Positions 1 through 11,089 of a DNA stretch of 64,000 nucleotides are shown piece by piece. Made by a program: the position numbers and the translations under genes. Under the pieces are notes generated by a model. That model was not told where the DNA came from and searched no databases. It was given only the letters and a program-made list of their open reading frames with translations. Numbering within the stretch: the stretch's first letter is position 1; each line of letters begins with the position of its first letter. The stretch covers positions 1-64,000 of the forward strand of contig JALLLS010000032.1 of the NCBI GenBank assembly GCA_025094145.1, in the 5' to 3' direction. Source of the DNA: Spinellus fusiger. Its lineage: Eukaryota; Mucoromycota; Mucoromycetes; Mucorales; Phycomycetaceae.

Positions 1-26
1 ATTTAATAAAACAATCTAATGATTAT

Positions 27-147
27 GTTACAAATAAGGAAAGATTCTGTCCCTAGAAGCTAGAGAAGGGAAGATTATTGTCCATGCATTTTTATAGAGA
101 ATGCTATTGAAAATTAGTCTTGTATCAGACATACCTTAGAAGAAGTG
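27..147. repeat. Left copy of ~120-bp direct repeat flanking the retroelement
   Basis: This stretch aligns with 5749-5873 in the same orientation with scattered mismatches and small indels. Shared blocks include GTTACAAATAA, GGGAAGATTATTG and CCATGCATTTTT. Lying on both sides of a Ty3/gypsy element, the pair could be remnants of its long terminal repeats or of an older repeat it landed in. No TATA-bearing copy of the 5224-5240 region is seen here, so full LTR status is unproven. Confidence 0.5.
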
Positions 148-812
148 TATAAGTAGTCTTTGGATTTTGAAGAATTAAGTCTTTGAGAAATATACCTTTT
201 TACCTACTTAACACACCTCTTGTTTTTTGGGCTTTTGAACAATACCTAAGATCAAAGACAACAATATTAATGTGGTGTGTTTTATAGGTGTATTTTTTAA
301 TATAGAATTAAAATAAATATTGCTTGATCTTATATCAATATTACTAAATATATTCTCCAATGTTTCTTCAATGATATTAAAAACAATACCATTATTATAA
401 AATGTGTTATGTATTCTCCTGTAAGCTGTTTTTGGCATAATCAAACCCTTTTCAATAGTATTGATACTTTCATTAAGAAATAACCTCTGTCAGAAACATG
501 CAATGTATTTCATATAGACATATTATTATATCTTTTAATATAATAATTTTACTTCTTAGTTTAAAGATATGTTGGTGTAAATATATGCAAATTGGTATAT
601 TGCTAAAACCTTTAATATATCTGAACTAGAGATGATATGTTTCTAAATATAAAAGTATATCTGAAGTGGCCCAAATCTATTGCTAAATGGTTTATTATAT
701 CTGAAGTCTTGTTAATATATCATTAGATATAAAATTATGACATAAAATTCAACATTTGTTTACATAATATTTTTAGACAATATCACAACATATAATCTAG
801 ATAGCCTGCAAG

Positions 813-3754
813 TTACATATTTTCAATAGAAATAGTCCCTCTTTGGCCATCTGCTTGTCTCTTATTGTTCTGTTTGGCTCTGGATGAGTCATTAGGTGGT
901 GGTTGTTCTTTGCAATGTAGCCAGTATGTTTGAATTGGTCTGTAGTTGTCAAAGTTTCTTGCAGGTTCCCAAGTGTCTTTGTTTTCACTGTAACCATGCC
1001 ATCTTACCAAGTATAGGTAATTTCCAGGATTGCCTTTGTGATTAATAACTGCTTCAACATTGTAGGCCTCTGTGAACTCTTCAGATGTTATTTTGAGACA
1101 AGGAGGGATATTTCTTGGGAGTAATGCTCCCATATTATCATGTAGTATATAACTTCCACCTTAGTTTTTCCTGATGATAGTAAAGTTACCAATATAAGAC
1201 AGGTCTGTCTTTGAAGTGCAGTTTACATTCTTGATCATGACCTGACTACCAGCAGGGATGTTGGTGAGGATTCTATGAGACTTGTTAAACTTGTTACATG
1301 ATGCCGCTTGTGAAGTCTGTATTTTTTCATGTATAGCAGGTAGGACTGTGTCATTAAATCTGCAGATTCTCTTTGCTAACTGTTCTTCTGTTTTATCATT
1401 ACTTTGAGTAGATGTATTGCTGTAATCTTTTGCTTCATTTGGGTGTCTAGAAAACATTAAGGCAAATGGCCTTGTATTGTGTAGAGGAGAAGGAGTATTG
1501 TTCAGAGCTTCTTGGGTACTGTTGATGTATAAGTCCCAGTCCTTATCTTTTCCTTGTATTCTCTTTGACAATATGCTTTTTGTTTTGCCAACCCAATGTT
1601 CAGCTAAACCATTGCTTCTGGGGTGATAGGGAGAGATGAGACAATGGTCAATGCCAGAGATCTCAGTGTAGGCCCTTATGATTCTGTTGACATATTCTGT
1701 ACCATTATTACTTTGTATTACTTTGGGGCAACCAAAGAGTGACAATATGCTTCTTAGTGTGAGTGCCACAGTGAGTGATGATTTGTCAGGTATGGCTCTT
1801 AGTATGCAGAATCTTGTGAACATGTCAACTACAATGAGGATGTAATTGTTCCCTTGTGTAGATGTAGTCATAGGTCCAGCAGTGTCAATGCATATATGGT
1901 CCCAGGGTGCATTGGCATATATGGATGTCAGTGGATGATAACTGTGTTTAGCAATGTTGAATTTTTGACAATCAGGGCAACTCTTGACTACTTATAGAGC
2001 GTCTTCCTTTAACTTTGTCCAGTGAATTCCTTCACAATGTAAAGTCATTACAATTGCTTGTGAGCCATGATGTCCTTCAAGATGTGTGTTGAGGAGTAGC
2101 TGTTGACGTTCTTCAGGTGCTGGTGTGATTAGATTTTCAGGGATCATCATGCATGCAGTCATGTTTGAGGTAAGACTTTTGTCAGTGGCATGAGTAGAAT
2201 TGGAATTGTTGAGGTTTTTACCCCCCACCAGTGTTATTTCGTTTTTGAAGAGATGCAATAATATGTCTGGCAGTATGTTTTGTATACCAGGTCTGTGAAT
2301 GATCTTAAAGTCATAATCCAGTATTGTGTCTAACCATTGGATCATCATGGGATTTGCAATGGGTTGTGTGTGGATGTAAGTAAGCACCTTGTGGTCTGTA
2401 AACAGAGTAGAAGGGTTACCCTATAAGAATGGATGGAACTTTTTAAGAGCAAACACTATAGCAAGTAATTCTTGTTTGGTGGTGGAATAGTTCTTTTCAG
2501 ATGTGGACAATGCATGAGCCATGAATCCAATATGTTGCATGTTATTGTTGATTATCTGGTAAAGAATGGCACCAATAGAGTAGTTGCTAGCATCAGTAGC
2601 CACAAGGAATGGTTTCTTGAGGTTGGGATGGTAAAGCACTGGAGCAGATACAAGTAGCTGTTTTATTTTGCTAAATGCACTGTCCTGAGTGTGATCCCAG
2701 ACTTTGTTGGTAAGTTTACCCTCAAAGTGCAGCTTGTCAAGTGGAGCTGTTACTTCAGAGAGGTTGGGCAGGTATTTCCTGAAATAGTTCACCAAGCCTA
2801 AGAAGTGTTGAATGTCTTTTCCTGTTGTTGGCTTTGGCCAAGAAAGTACATTTGAGACCTTGTGAGGGTCAAGACGTGAGCCTTTTGCATCCACACAGAA
2901 TCCTAGTAGGTAAACTGTGGTCTGTGCAAAGTGACATTTATCTGCATTGAGGATAAGATTGGCTTCAGTCAACTTCTGTATTATATGTTGTACATGGCTG
3001 ATATGTTCTTCATATGTCTTGGAAAAGATGATAATGTTATCTACAAAGGCAAGAGTGTATGGTATGCCTGCTAGTATAGAGTTGATAACTCTTTGGTAGT
3101 GTGAGGCAATATGTTTGAGTCCAAATGGACAGCCATGGAACATGTATTGTGTACCTTGGAAGGTAAAGGTTGTCTTCACATGATGAGGTTCATAGACTTG
3201 GAATCTGTGGAAAGCTTGTCATAGATCCAGAGTAGAGAAGATAATGGAACCTTGTAATTGATCAAATATTTTGTCAATTTTTGGGATAGGCTGTTTGTCA
3301 TTGGACTCCAAGATAGGGCTTAGTAGATGTGGATCTAAACATGGTCTATAGCCTGTTGGATTTCCTTGTAGGTCTTTCTTGGGTACAATAGTGAGTGGAG
3401 AGTTCCATTCAGAATTGTGAGGTGCACATTGAATTACTTTGTCCCTTAACCATGTATCAATGTGTTCTTGCATTACAGGTATTAACTTGAGAGGGATTCT
3501 GTATGGTGCCCTATAAGCTGTTTTGTTTGGCTTTGTCTCCAAGTGAATAATGGATTCAGGAAGAGTACAAATGCTGTTTTTGGGAATACAAGCATTCTGA
3601 TCAAGATGGGTTTGATAGAAGCTGCAAATCTAGCTTGTTTATTTTGGTTACCATAAGGAGAGTTGTTTGGTTCAGGTGTATCATGAATAACATCCTTCAC
3701 TATTGCTTTCTTGTTTGGATGTCTTACTGCTAAATTGGTTATTTGAATATTCAA
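813..3754 (-). pseudogene. Pol region: RT, RNase H, integrase and chromodomain, broken
   Basis: Segments at 3542-3219 and 3179-2421 carry reverse transcriptase and RNase H, joined across an in-frame TGA just after the FSTLDL motif. The polymerase box reads FVDN instead of the usual (F/Y)VDD, so a catalytic Asp is lost. RNase H shows VATDASNYSIGAIL. 2387-1992 holds the RNase H end and the integrase HHCC-like region. 1871-1161 is the integrase core with its first Asp in VVDMFTRF, but the second motif reads QSNNGTEY, losing the second Asp; the Glu in LAEHW remains. 1133-813 is a chromodomain (YLVRWHGYSENKDTWEP), which in this family binds modified histone tails to steer insertion. Relation to chromoviruses is clear; activity is excluded. 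Confidence 0.88.
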
Positions 3755-3980
3755 TTTGGCATTAAGTCTAATCCAATGACTACATTTGTATTAAAGGATA
3801 AAGGAAAATTCAAAGACATGGGATGTGTTGATGGTTGAGTCATCATTATTTCCATATGTAATGCTTAGTGCTTTTGAAGTTGTACCAATGCGTTTGTTTT
3901 ATCATTGCTAGTGGCTAGTATTATAGTTCCCGAGACTTTTTTGTTTATGTTTATTTGGTTTTTATTGGCAAATACTACAT

Positions 3981-5183
3981 TTATAAACTAAAAGAAGCAC
4001 CAGTGTCCAAGAGAGCAAAGGTTTCTATTTGTTCAATGATGATAGGTATACACAAAGAATGGTTAGCTTTTGCTTCATTCTGTTTGCCAATTTTTTGCTT
4101 ACAATCAAAGTTCATGGGAAGGCTGTTATATTCAATATCCATATTTGTGTTATCTTCTTGGAGCTGTGCCAAGGTAGATATTTTTTTGGAGTTATTGTTT
4201 TTATGTTGGAATCTTCTGGCAGAGCGGAATGCTTTTGAGGGACCAAAATTTTTCTTGTTGTGTTTGCAGTTTGCGGCATGCAAGGGAGACCAGGGGACAT
4301 TGTCTGTGCATTGGAAGCACACAGAAGATGAGATAGGAGAAGCAGAGGTTGGAGCCAGGAATGGGGACTTGATGTTGGCTTTGGCCAGGATATGCTTGTA
4401 GGCATTGCACTGCTCACTAGAGTGGCTGCCATTGCCATGGATTTTGCAATAAGCCTTCTGTTTGAAGGTAGAGGAGCTTGCTGAGAGCTTGCTCAGGTTG
4501 AGGCTACCTCTTTTGTTTGCAGGATTATGGATTGAGTTTTTTGCACCACTAACAAATGTAGACTTAATGGGAGGCTCTGCTTGCAGATTGCCTTTCAGAC
4601 TTAGGATGTTGGCAGATACCACATTGTGAGCAATGGTGGCAACTTTTACCACTGAGTCTTGTAGGTGGAGTGGCATGCTCATCAGGGACCAGGAGACTTC
4701 TCTGAACAGTTGTTCAGGCAATGCACATTTGAACAGGGTGGCAGCCTTGAGATCATCCTGCCACTGGGCTGCATGTCTGATTCTCTGGAACTGGTCAGTG
4801 AATGCTTCAATGGATTCATTTGACTGCATTTTCACTGTTACAAGCTGGTCGAGGTGGCTAAGGGTGTGTGTGACATTCTGTGTAGCATAAGTTTTATTTA
4901 CAATTTGTTTTACCTCTTCCTATGAAATGTTTTTGCCTTTTAGGTTTTTGTTAAACCAAGAACGTTGGTCACGGTTCATCTTAATAGGCATGAGTCTTGC
5001 CCAGTGTTGGTCCAATGCTAGCCCATTGGATGTCACAATGAGTGCAAAAGTGTCCAGAAGGTCTTCTACTGAGTCTTGTACCTCAGCATTGTCTTTCCAC
5101 TGGTTTCCTAGCCATTGCCATACTGTGAGGTTGGAAGAGATCAGGTGGTTGGTGTAATTATTCATACAAGTAGAAAACAACAA
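3981..5183 (-). pseudogene. Gag-protease region of the chromovirus, broken
   Basis: Two segments (5183-4920 and 4835-3981) belong to one Gag-like reading. The second contains Gag capsid-like helices, two Cys/His clusters (CKIHGNGSHSSEQC, and VCFQC followed by C) that resemble the RNA-binding region of retroelement Gag, and at its end the aspartic protease motif LLDTGASFSL with the catalytic Asp of DTG. The reading frame shifts between 4920 and 4835, and the protease is cut off from the polymerase region. The protease-RT boundary near 3750 is occupied by another short open segment (3754-3482) in a different frame. Confidence 0.75.
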
Positions 5184-5299
5184 GACTGAACAAAGATGAT
5201 TTTTGTTAAAATGAAGAATGGTTCCTTATTTATACTTTTTGTTGGTACTTATCTTTCAGTGGCATTCTACCTTTTGGTAGTTAATTAGTTCATGGCATA

Positions 5300-5435
5300 G
5301 TTTATTAATAGATGCAACCGTATGGTTGGTGTAGATGATCTATCCTATGGTAGTTTACATAGGTGTAGCTTTATGGTTGGTGTAGGTGTTCTACCTAATG
5401 GTAGACTACATGTTGGAGCCTTATGGTTGGTTCAT
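5300..5435. repeat. Degenerate ~50-bp tandem repeat in the retroelement leader
   Basis: Variants of ATGGTTGGTGTAG followed about 20 bp later by ATGGTAG and TACAT recur near 5315, 5371 and 5424 on the plus strand. The repeats lie just upstream (minus strand) of the putative TATA box and so would sit in the LTR or its flank. No coding potential is seen. Confidence 0.5.
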
Positions 5436-5748
5436 TGAATAAGCACACCATTATAGAGCCATCTATTATGTGTCTTTACTTTAATTGACTCTGATAGGTC
5501 TTATTTAATCCACTAAGGATTTATAGATGAAGGCAGCTCATTAAGTGTCTGATAGTAAATTGAGCTTAGAAGGTTGATTTGTAGTTACGACCGATCAGTG
5601 AGATGATACAGAGATGTACTATGGTACTTGTGTGCACTCAAGCTTTCATAGAGTATTCTGAATGTCACAGCATACTACTCGTGTTGACTTATTCATGAAG
5701 AATCTTTGGATTGAAGTCGGAATACGACAATAGTTTTTAGAATACAAT

Positions 5749-5873
5749 GTTACAAATAAAGAAATATTATGTCCCTGGAAGTTTATTAAGGGAAGATTAT
5801 TGCCCATGCATTTTTGAAGAATGTTGTTGAATAATTAGTCCTATATCAGTTATGTCTTGGAAGAAGATGCACA
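5749..5873. repeat. Right copy of ~120-bp direct repeat flanking the retroelement
   Basis: Partner of 27-147, same orientation. It begins GTTACAAATAAAGAAATAT and shares the block GGGAAGATTATTG. The distance between copies is about 5.6 kb, a plausible length for a whole Ty3 element. The visible promoter-like TATA at 5224-5234 lies about 500 bp inside, which would fit a long LTR, but the matching inner part is not found at the left end. Confidence 0.5.
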
Positions 5874-6315
5874 GTCCCATGTAATAAGTGACTAAACAAA
5901 GAATCAACTATTTTTTATTTTATTTTATTTTTAAATATAAAGGTATATCTATCAGTCTAAGATGTTCATAATAAAAGGCCTATGGAATAACACAATATTT
6001 ATAAAAGTTGTTCTTTAAACGATTGTCTATACTTTTATTATGATGTCGTAAAGACTTTCCCTATATTTGAATGGATCACTTCTTTTGGAATGAGCACTCA
6101 TTTATTACTAAACTAAGAAGAGGACTCTATTGAATATCAAGGGACATCGATAGTTCATAGTATTTTGATAGAATACCCCTGAATCTATACCATTAGAAAA
6201 AGTATAAAACACAGTAATTCTATTCAATAAACAACAGAGTTTAACTACACGTTCTGCTGTTCCGTATACCTTTGGCATAAAAACCCAAAGACGACAATAA
6301 TTATATTGCTTAGTA

Positions 6316-6892
6316 CTATGCAGCAAAGCCTTTATTCTTTATCACAGCGGAGCACCTTAGCATGCTATCCACTAAATTTTCCAGAAGTTCATTTGGGATC
6401 TTCTCCCATCCACTACGCAAGCATCGTTCAAGCTGTTTTGTATTGGTTATGCTTGTGAGTAGATGTCATGCCAGGTTTTCTTGATGGTGAATATAAAAAA
6501 AACCCTATATTCATTCATGTATTTTAAAAATGTGCTACGGCAAATATCCACACCTGCATCATTCATATTTTTCAAATGATATGCAATTGTTTGTATAGGG
6601 TTTCTGCAAATAGACAGAATGATAGCCAGTTTTGAAGTAGATGACACCTCCTCAGGTCTTTCTGTAAGCATTCTGGGTCGATTTATGACTCTATATATAT
6701 ATACAATAAGACACTCCTGCCCACTGTGCTCTTTGGGATGTCAAGATTATCAGTAATATCTTGATAAGTAACACGTCTTTTTCATTGTCCTATGATTTGA
6801 CCTCTAATAAACATAGCATGCTCTCTCATTTTGGTGAGACTATCTTCATGTTCTTGAATAAGAGTTAGCTGATTTTTATTAACTAAAGTCAT
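6316..6892 (-). pseudogene. Tc1/mariner-type transposase relic, internally deleted
   Basis: The minus strand starts ATG at 6892 and reads into a helix-turn-helix region (MREHAMFIRGQIIGQ, an in-frame TGA, then KRRVTYQDI), followed by a second HTH-like part (NPIQTIAYHLKN, DVDICRSTF-like). At 6447-6316, after a frame change, comes a C-terminal tail typical of Tc1 transposases: GWEKIPNELLENLVDSM, then CSAVIKNKG and a stop. Most of the DDE catalytic domain between them is missing: the coding distance left is about a third of a full gene. The family is unlike the intact element at 13.7 kb, so this is a second Tc1 lineage. Confidence 0.72.
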
Positions 6893-7030
6893 CTTTTGAA
6901 TAAGTTATAAAAGAAAAGAAAAGAGCTCTATTTTATTTTTGAAGAATAAAAAATCAAACTTGGTTCGCTGTCTACTCATTTATTGCATGGGACTGTATAA
7001 CTAAGACTTTCGATGAACTTTTCGATATTA

Positions 7031-7603
7031 CTATTGGTGGGAGTAGGGGCATTGTCCATGAGTGAAGCATATGTGATAACCAACTACACCAGCGAACCGA
7101 ACTCTCGGGGCATTGTCCATGATCAAATGATGCCTCTGAAATATATCTGGAAATTTATTCATGACATCCACAGTATCACTCAAAAAGTTGAAATGATGAC
7201 TAGTAACTATGCCTTTACTTTGCGTCTGAGAAGATACATCAGACTCAACAGTTCTTCTCTTCTTTGTTATTCGCATTGCCCATAGTCGCCTGACATTTAT
7301 GTTGACAAGGTTATAAGAAGACACTGCGCCCAAGATCATAGTAGTTTCTACTCTAGTCTCTGAGACTTACTATAGCCTAGAATTTAAGTTTTGACTAAGC
7401 AAATGATCGCTTCATGTTGCTATGGAAAGCTGCTTTATTAATGAATACATAGTTGCTTAAAATACAACAATTTTAATCTTTTTACTTTGCCAATTTATAA
7501 CTTCTTTATGTGACAATATTTTTCACAATCATGAGCCAACCTTTTTAATAGTGCAACAATCTATTTCCCAAAAAAAAAACACCACTATTTTCTGAAAATA
7601 GTG
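7031..7603 (-). mobile_element. Truncated relative of the intact 13.7-kb Tc1-like element
   Basis: The minus-strand segment 7339-7031 aligns residue by residue with the middle of the transposase at 13906-15222: shared stretches include KKRRT, QSKG, NFLSDT and LIMDNAP. Similarity continues upstream to about 7460 at the DNA level across stops. From 7505 to 7603 the sequence resembles the right end of the intact element (TGTGACAATATTTTT, AGTGCAACAAT) and ends with the terminal sequence GAAAATAGTG followed by TA. Both the N-terminal half and the C-terminal third of the gene are missing, so the copy is dead. Its left border is not visible. Confidence 0.75.
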
Positions 7604-9208
7604 TATTTGATCTATGGTTGGCTTTATATTTTATAATAAAAGACAGATTTAAAACTAAGTATATACAATTATCTATAACAATTTTAAACTTATTATACTA
7701 TTACATAAGATAAGATCTTAGAGACTAGTAAGGTCCTTGGTGAGGATGGCTATGTTCACAGATAGAAAAGATCAGGAAAGGAAATTTGGGGATGTCCGTG
7801 CGATTTCGAGAGATAGATAGTAGAAGGTAGCCTAGTATTACAAATGTGGAAGTATCTGACTCCTGACACACTGATGTGCTAGGGCTCCTTACTTTGCTTT
7901 TGGAAGAGATTGCTTTTTTCATTTTAATATAGCTTAATGTATCAATAGAAGTAGTATATAAGCTAGATAGATGTTAGATACAAAATGGCTTTGCGAAATA
8001 TATTTCTTATATTACAAACACAGCTTTTGTTTCTGATTTTTTGAACACTAGTAAGAGAATGGCCAGAATAGTCGGTCAAGAGAAACAGAGAAGATTGAAT
8101 GAGCAATGGATACAATTGAAGAGCGAATGATAACCAAAGAAGAAGACCAAGACAGAAAGATTAAGGGATACACACAAGAAACAGCCAGTTACTTATAGCC
8201 TTAGAGTCTATATTACTCGATTCTTGGCCTCAAATTATTATTCGGATCAAGATGGTTTTTATTAAATATAAGAAAAGAGAGCTTTTATGGTTATATGAAG
8301 AGCTATACCATTACACACGCACTTCTCTATTGGCCTTCCTTCTTCAGAATTGAAGTCTCACGAACAAACACCTCATGATATTCAGTACACTTCTAGCCTC
8401 TCTTCTACCCCTAGTCTTTTACTTTCATCCATGCAAATAGGCCGTCACACTGCCCTATTCTAAATTATCGTTTAATGGTGTTTAATACCTCATTTAAAAG
8501 CTCCGTAGAGTGTACCGCTAGTATTAAGGCTCTACATCGGGATTGTTTAACATGATCGCTATCCCATCTATTGGTTGAGCCAATTACTGTAACAGGCTGT
8601 GGTAGAATGGATGACTTTGATTATAGACGTATATGTCGGCGTAACAGCTCTATTGTTTTTGATTTTTTTTATCTGTTTATTTAGCTAAGATTCTCTCTCT
8701 ATCTCCTTACCATTCAGCAATTGATCTGATTTAAACAGTCTATAGTTGAGGCCGTGAGTTCTGGAAATAAATAAATATGTTATAAATATGTGTTGCCGTT
8801 TGAACAAGTATTACAATGTCCTAAAGCATTAGTGGTCATACTTTCTACTTTATTATTCTATTTGATACTCTCTGTAGTTTTTAAACTGCCACTTTGCTGC
8901 TTTTGTTTAGTTATTATCAACCAAAAGTCCTAATCTGGTTATTATTCCGGTCTATTATAACTTCTAATGTTTAAGTTAGTTTTTGTATTATTATTTTCAA
9001 ATAAATATAGTTCTGTTGAATCTGTATCACATTGTTTATTCTATTATATTTTGTACTATATTGTAGAATCAGAGTTCACATAAACTCAGTAGAACTATAA
9101 TCATTGAGGGAAGCCATAAAGATGCAAGTTAAAAATAAAAGGAGCGCTTCATCATTTCTCATTCTTTTATTCGACTTTTCACTCGATTTCCACCATAATT
9201 AATTCGAC
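7604..9208. other. AT-rich intergenic, no gene seen
   Basis: No ORF of convincing composition is seen on either strand. A 65-codon minus-strand ORF at 7922-7725 has no recognisable feature. The last 200 bp should contain the promoter of the MFS gene; pyrimidine-rich TTCTCATTCTTTTATTCG-type sequence precedes its ATG, as is common upstream of fungal starts. Confidence 0.6.
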
Positions 9209-11089
9209 ATGGACAGCCAAGATCAAAAAGCACTATATCAAGAAAACACAAATAAAGAAATAGTAATAGCAAGAGACAATAAAGATATTGAGATCGAGAA
9301 AGAACCACCTTCCAACCTAATTGATCCAGCTTCACCTGAGGAATTAAAAAAGATTATCTGGAAGCTTGATTTTCGTATCCTTCCACTTCTAAGTCTGCTA
9401 TATCTTTCCTCTTATATCGACAGAACTAACATTGGTAGGTTGATCTAGTTGTTTGTATATTTAACCTATTAGGTAATGCAAAATTGTTTGGCCTCGCTAC
9501 CGACATTGAAATAAGCGCCAATGACTATAATTGGGCTCTATCTATCTTTTTTATTGGCTATGTAAGTATCACTACCATCTTATAAATAAATATAAGACTA
9601 CTCTCAGAACACTATCAAAAATGTACCAACTTTATTTTAATATATTTATGAATCTGAGTAGGTTCTCTTTGAAATACCTTCAAATCTTGTCCTAAAGATT
9701 ATAGGTCCTAATAAATGGATTCCTATACAAACTATATGCTGGGGCGTAGTAATGATCTCTATGGCTGCCGTAAAGAATGGTGCTGGGCTCATTGTCGCAC
9801 GTTTTTTCCTCGGCATTACTGAGTCTGGACTCACTCCTGGAATTATCTTTTACCTAACCTTATGGTACAGAAGACGAGAGCAAGCAGCACGCATGGCGTT
9901 TTTTTTCTCTGCATCTACAGTGGCAGGTGTAAGCACAATGTTGATCACTATAGCTATTAACGACAGCATCTTAATTAGGCATTTGGTGGTGTACTGGTAC
10001 TCTATTAATTCTTCAAAAAATATGTGGATGTTCTACTGACTTAGGTTATCTTTGTATTGAATATTAGGCCTATGGTATTACCTATATGGATGGCCTACTC
10101 CATTTACATGGCTGGCAGTGGCTCTTTATCATTGAAGCTATTCCTACTATTCTACTTTCTATTGTTACCTTTTATACTCTCCCGAATCTACCTGAGAACT
10201 CAAAATGTATACTGTATTGATTTGACTTTATACTGATTGTCTTTATAGTTATTACTGAAAGAGAACGTGAAGTTATTATTCATCGCCTAAAGCTAGATTT
10301 GAATTCTTCTGACGACACTGAATTCTCATGGAATCAGTTTAAAATGGCTTTCACTGACTGGAGAGTATACATGTACATATTGATAAATATATGTGGTGCC
10401 GTTCCTGTTAGTAGTCTTGGTCTGTTCTTGCCAACCATTATCAATAATATGGGCTATACAAGTGTTACAGCACAGGCCATGTCTGCACCACCTTATGCCA
10501 TTGGTAATTCTTATAACTTATATCTAACAAGACTATAGGTAAAATAATTAATTTTGGTTTAATGACTATTTTTATAGCCTGTCTCTTCACAGTGTTAGTA
10601 TCAATTCATGCGGATCGTCGAGGCGAACGTGGATACCATATTGCAGCTTCAGCTTTTGTTGCGATGATTGGGTATATACTCCTGGCCTCAATTACCGACA
10701 AAAGCCCTGTGGTCATGTATATAGCTGCCATTATTGCTACAACTGGCACCTTTGCACATGCTCCTCCAATGTTGTGTTGGTCAAGCGCCAATGTCGGTGG
10801 TTACACTAAAAAGGCTACAGCTATTGCATTTCAAGTCGGCCTTGGTAATCTTGGCGGTGTCATTGGTGGTCAGATTTATCGAGTATCAGACGCTCCTCAC
10901 TACACCAATGGTCATATTGCATGCGCATGCCTTTTATTTGGATCTGTTTCTTTTTCTTTGTTATTCAAATATCTTTTGGAGAAGGAGAATAATAGAAGAA
11001 AAAATCTTTCAAGCGAAGAGTATGAAAAGGAGAGCTCCGGAATTAATCTTTGTGATCGCGTATGTCTATTCAATGAAGAAAATTACTGA
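9209..11089 (+). CDS. MFS transporter, allantoate permease (Dal5/ACS) family
   Basis: A proton-coupled plasma-membrane importer of the anion:cation symporter family, whose members take up allantoate, nicotinate, biotin, pantothenate or small peptides; the substrate cannot be read here. Exons that keep frame: 9209-9434, 9473-9561, 9662-9928, 9979-9996, 10068-10206, 10249-10503, 10539-11089, giving 514 aa. Family marks are the acidic N-terminal tail ending in KLDFRILPLLSLLYLSSYIDRTNIG (first membrane segment plus the D-R motif), GVVMISMAAVKNGAGLIVARFFLGITE(S/A)G in the middle, and LTLWYRRREQAARMAFFFSAS after the fifth segment. The fourth exon is only 18 nt and restores AFGGVL, expected in the family. 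Introns of 38 and 35 bp are very short. About 12 membrane spans are expected. An alternative Tna1-like role is equally possible. Confidence 0.85.

Larger units (their letters stand above)
813..5240 (-). mobile_element. Decayed Ty3/gypsy chromovirus (LTR retrotransposon relic)
   Basis: Read on the minus strand, the order is Gag, protease, reverse transcriptase, RNase H, integrase, chromodomain, which is the chromovirus order. Coding capacity is split into at least seven open segments by stops and frameshifts, so the element is dead as it stands. A TATA-like TATAAATAAGG lies at 5224-5234 about 50 bp upstream of the first Gag ATG (5183) and may mark the original 5' LTR promoter. Direct repeats at 27-147 and 5749-5873 flank it. 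Downstream of the chromodomain (150-800) only AT-rich sequence is seen, and no clear polypurine tract or intact 3' LTR could be picked out. Confidence 0.88.

Noticed and set aside
208..444. 78-codon minus-strand ORF beside the retroelement
   Set aside because: AT-driven composition (Asn/Ile-rich), no motif, inside repeat debris.
6108..6326. 72-codon minus-strand ORF next to the Tc1 relic
   Set aside because: Checked as a possible transposase piece, but no DDE or HTH motif can be matched.
7725..7922. 65-codon minus-strand ORF
   Set aside because: No recognisable feature, no partner exon, isolated in AT-rich DNA.
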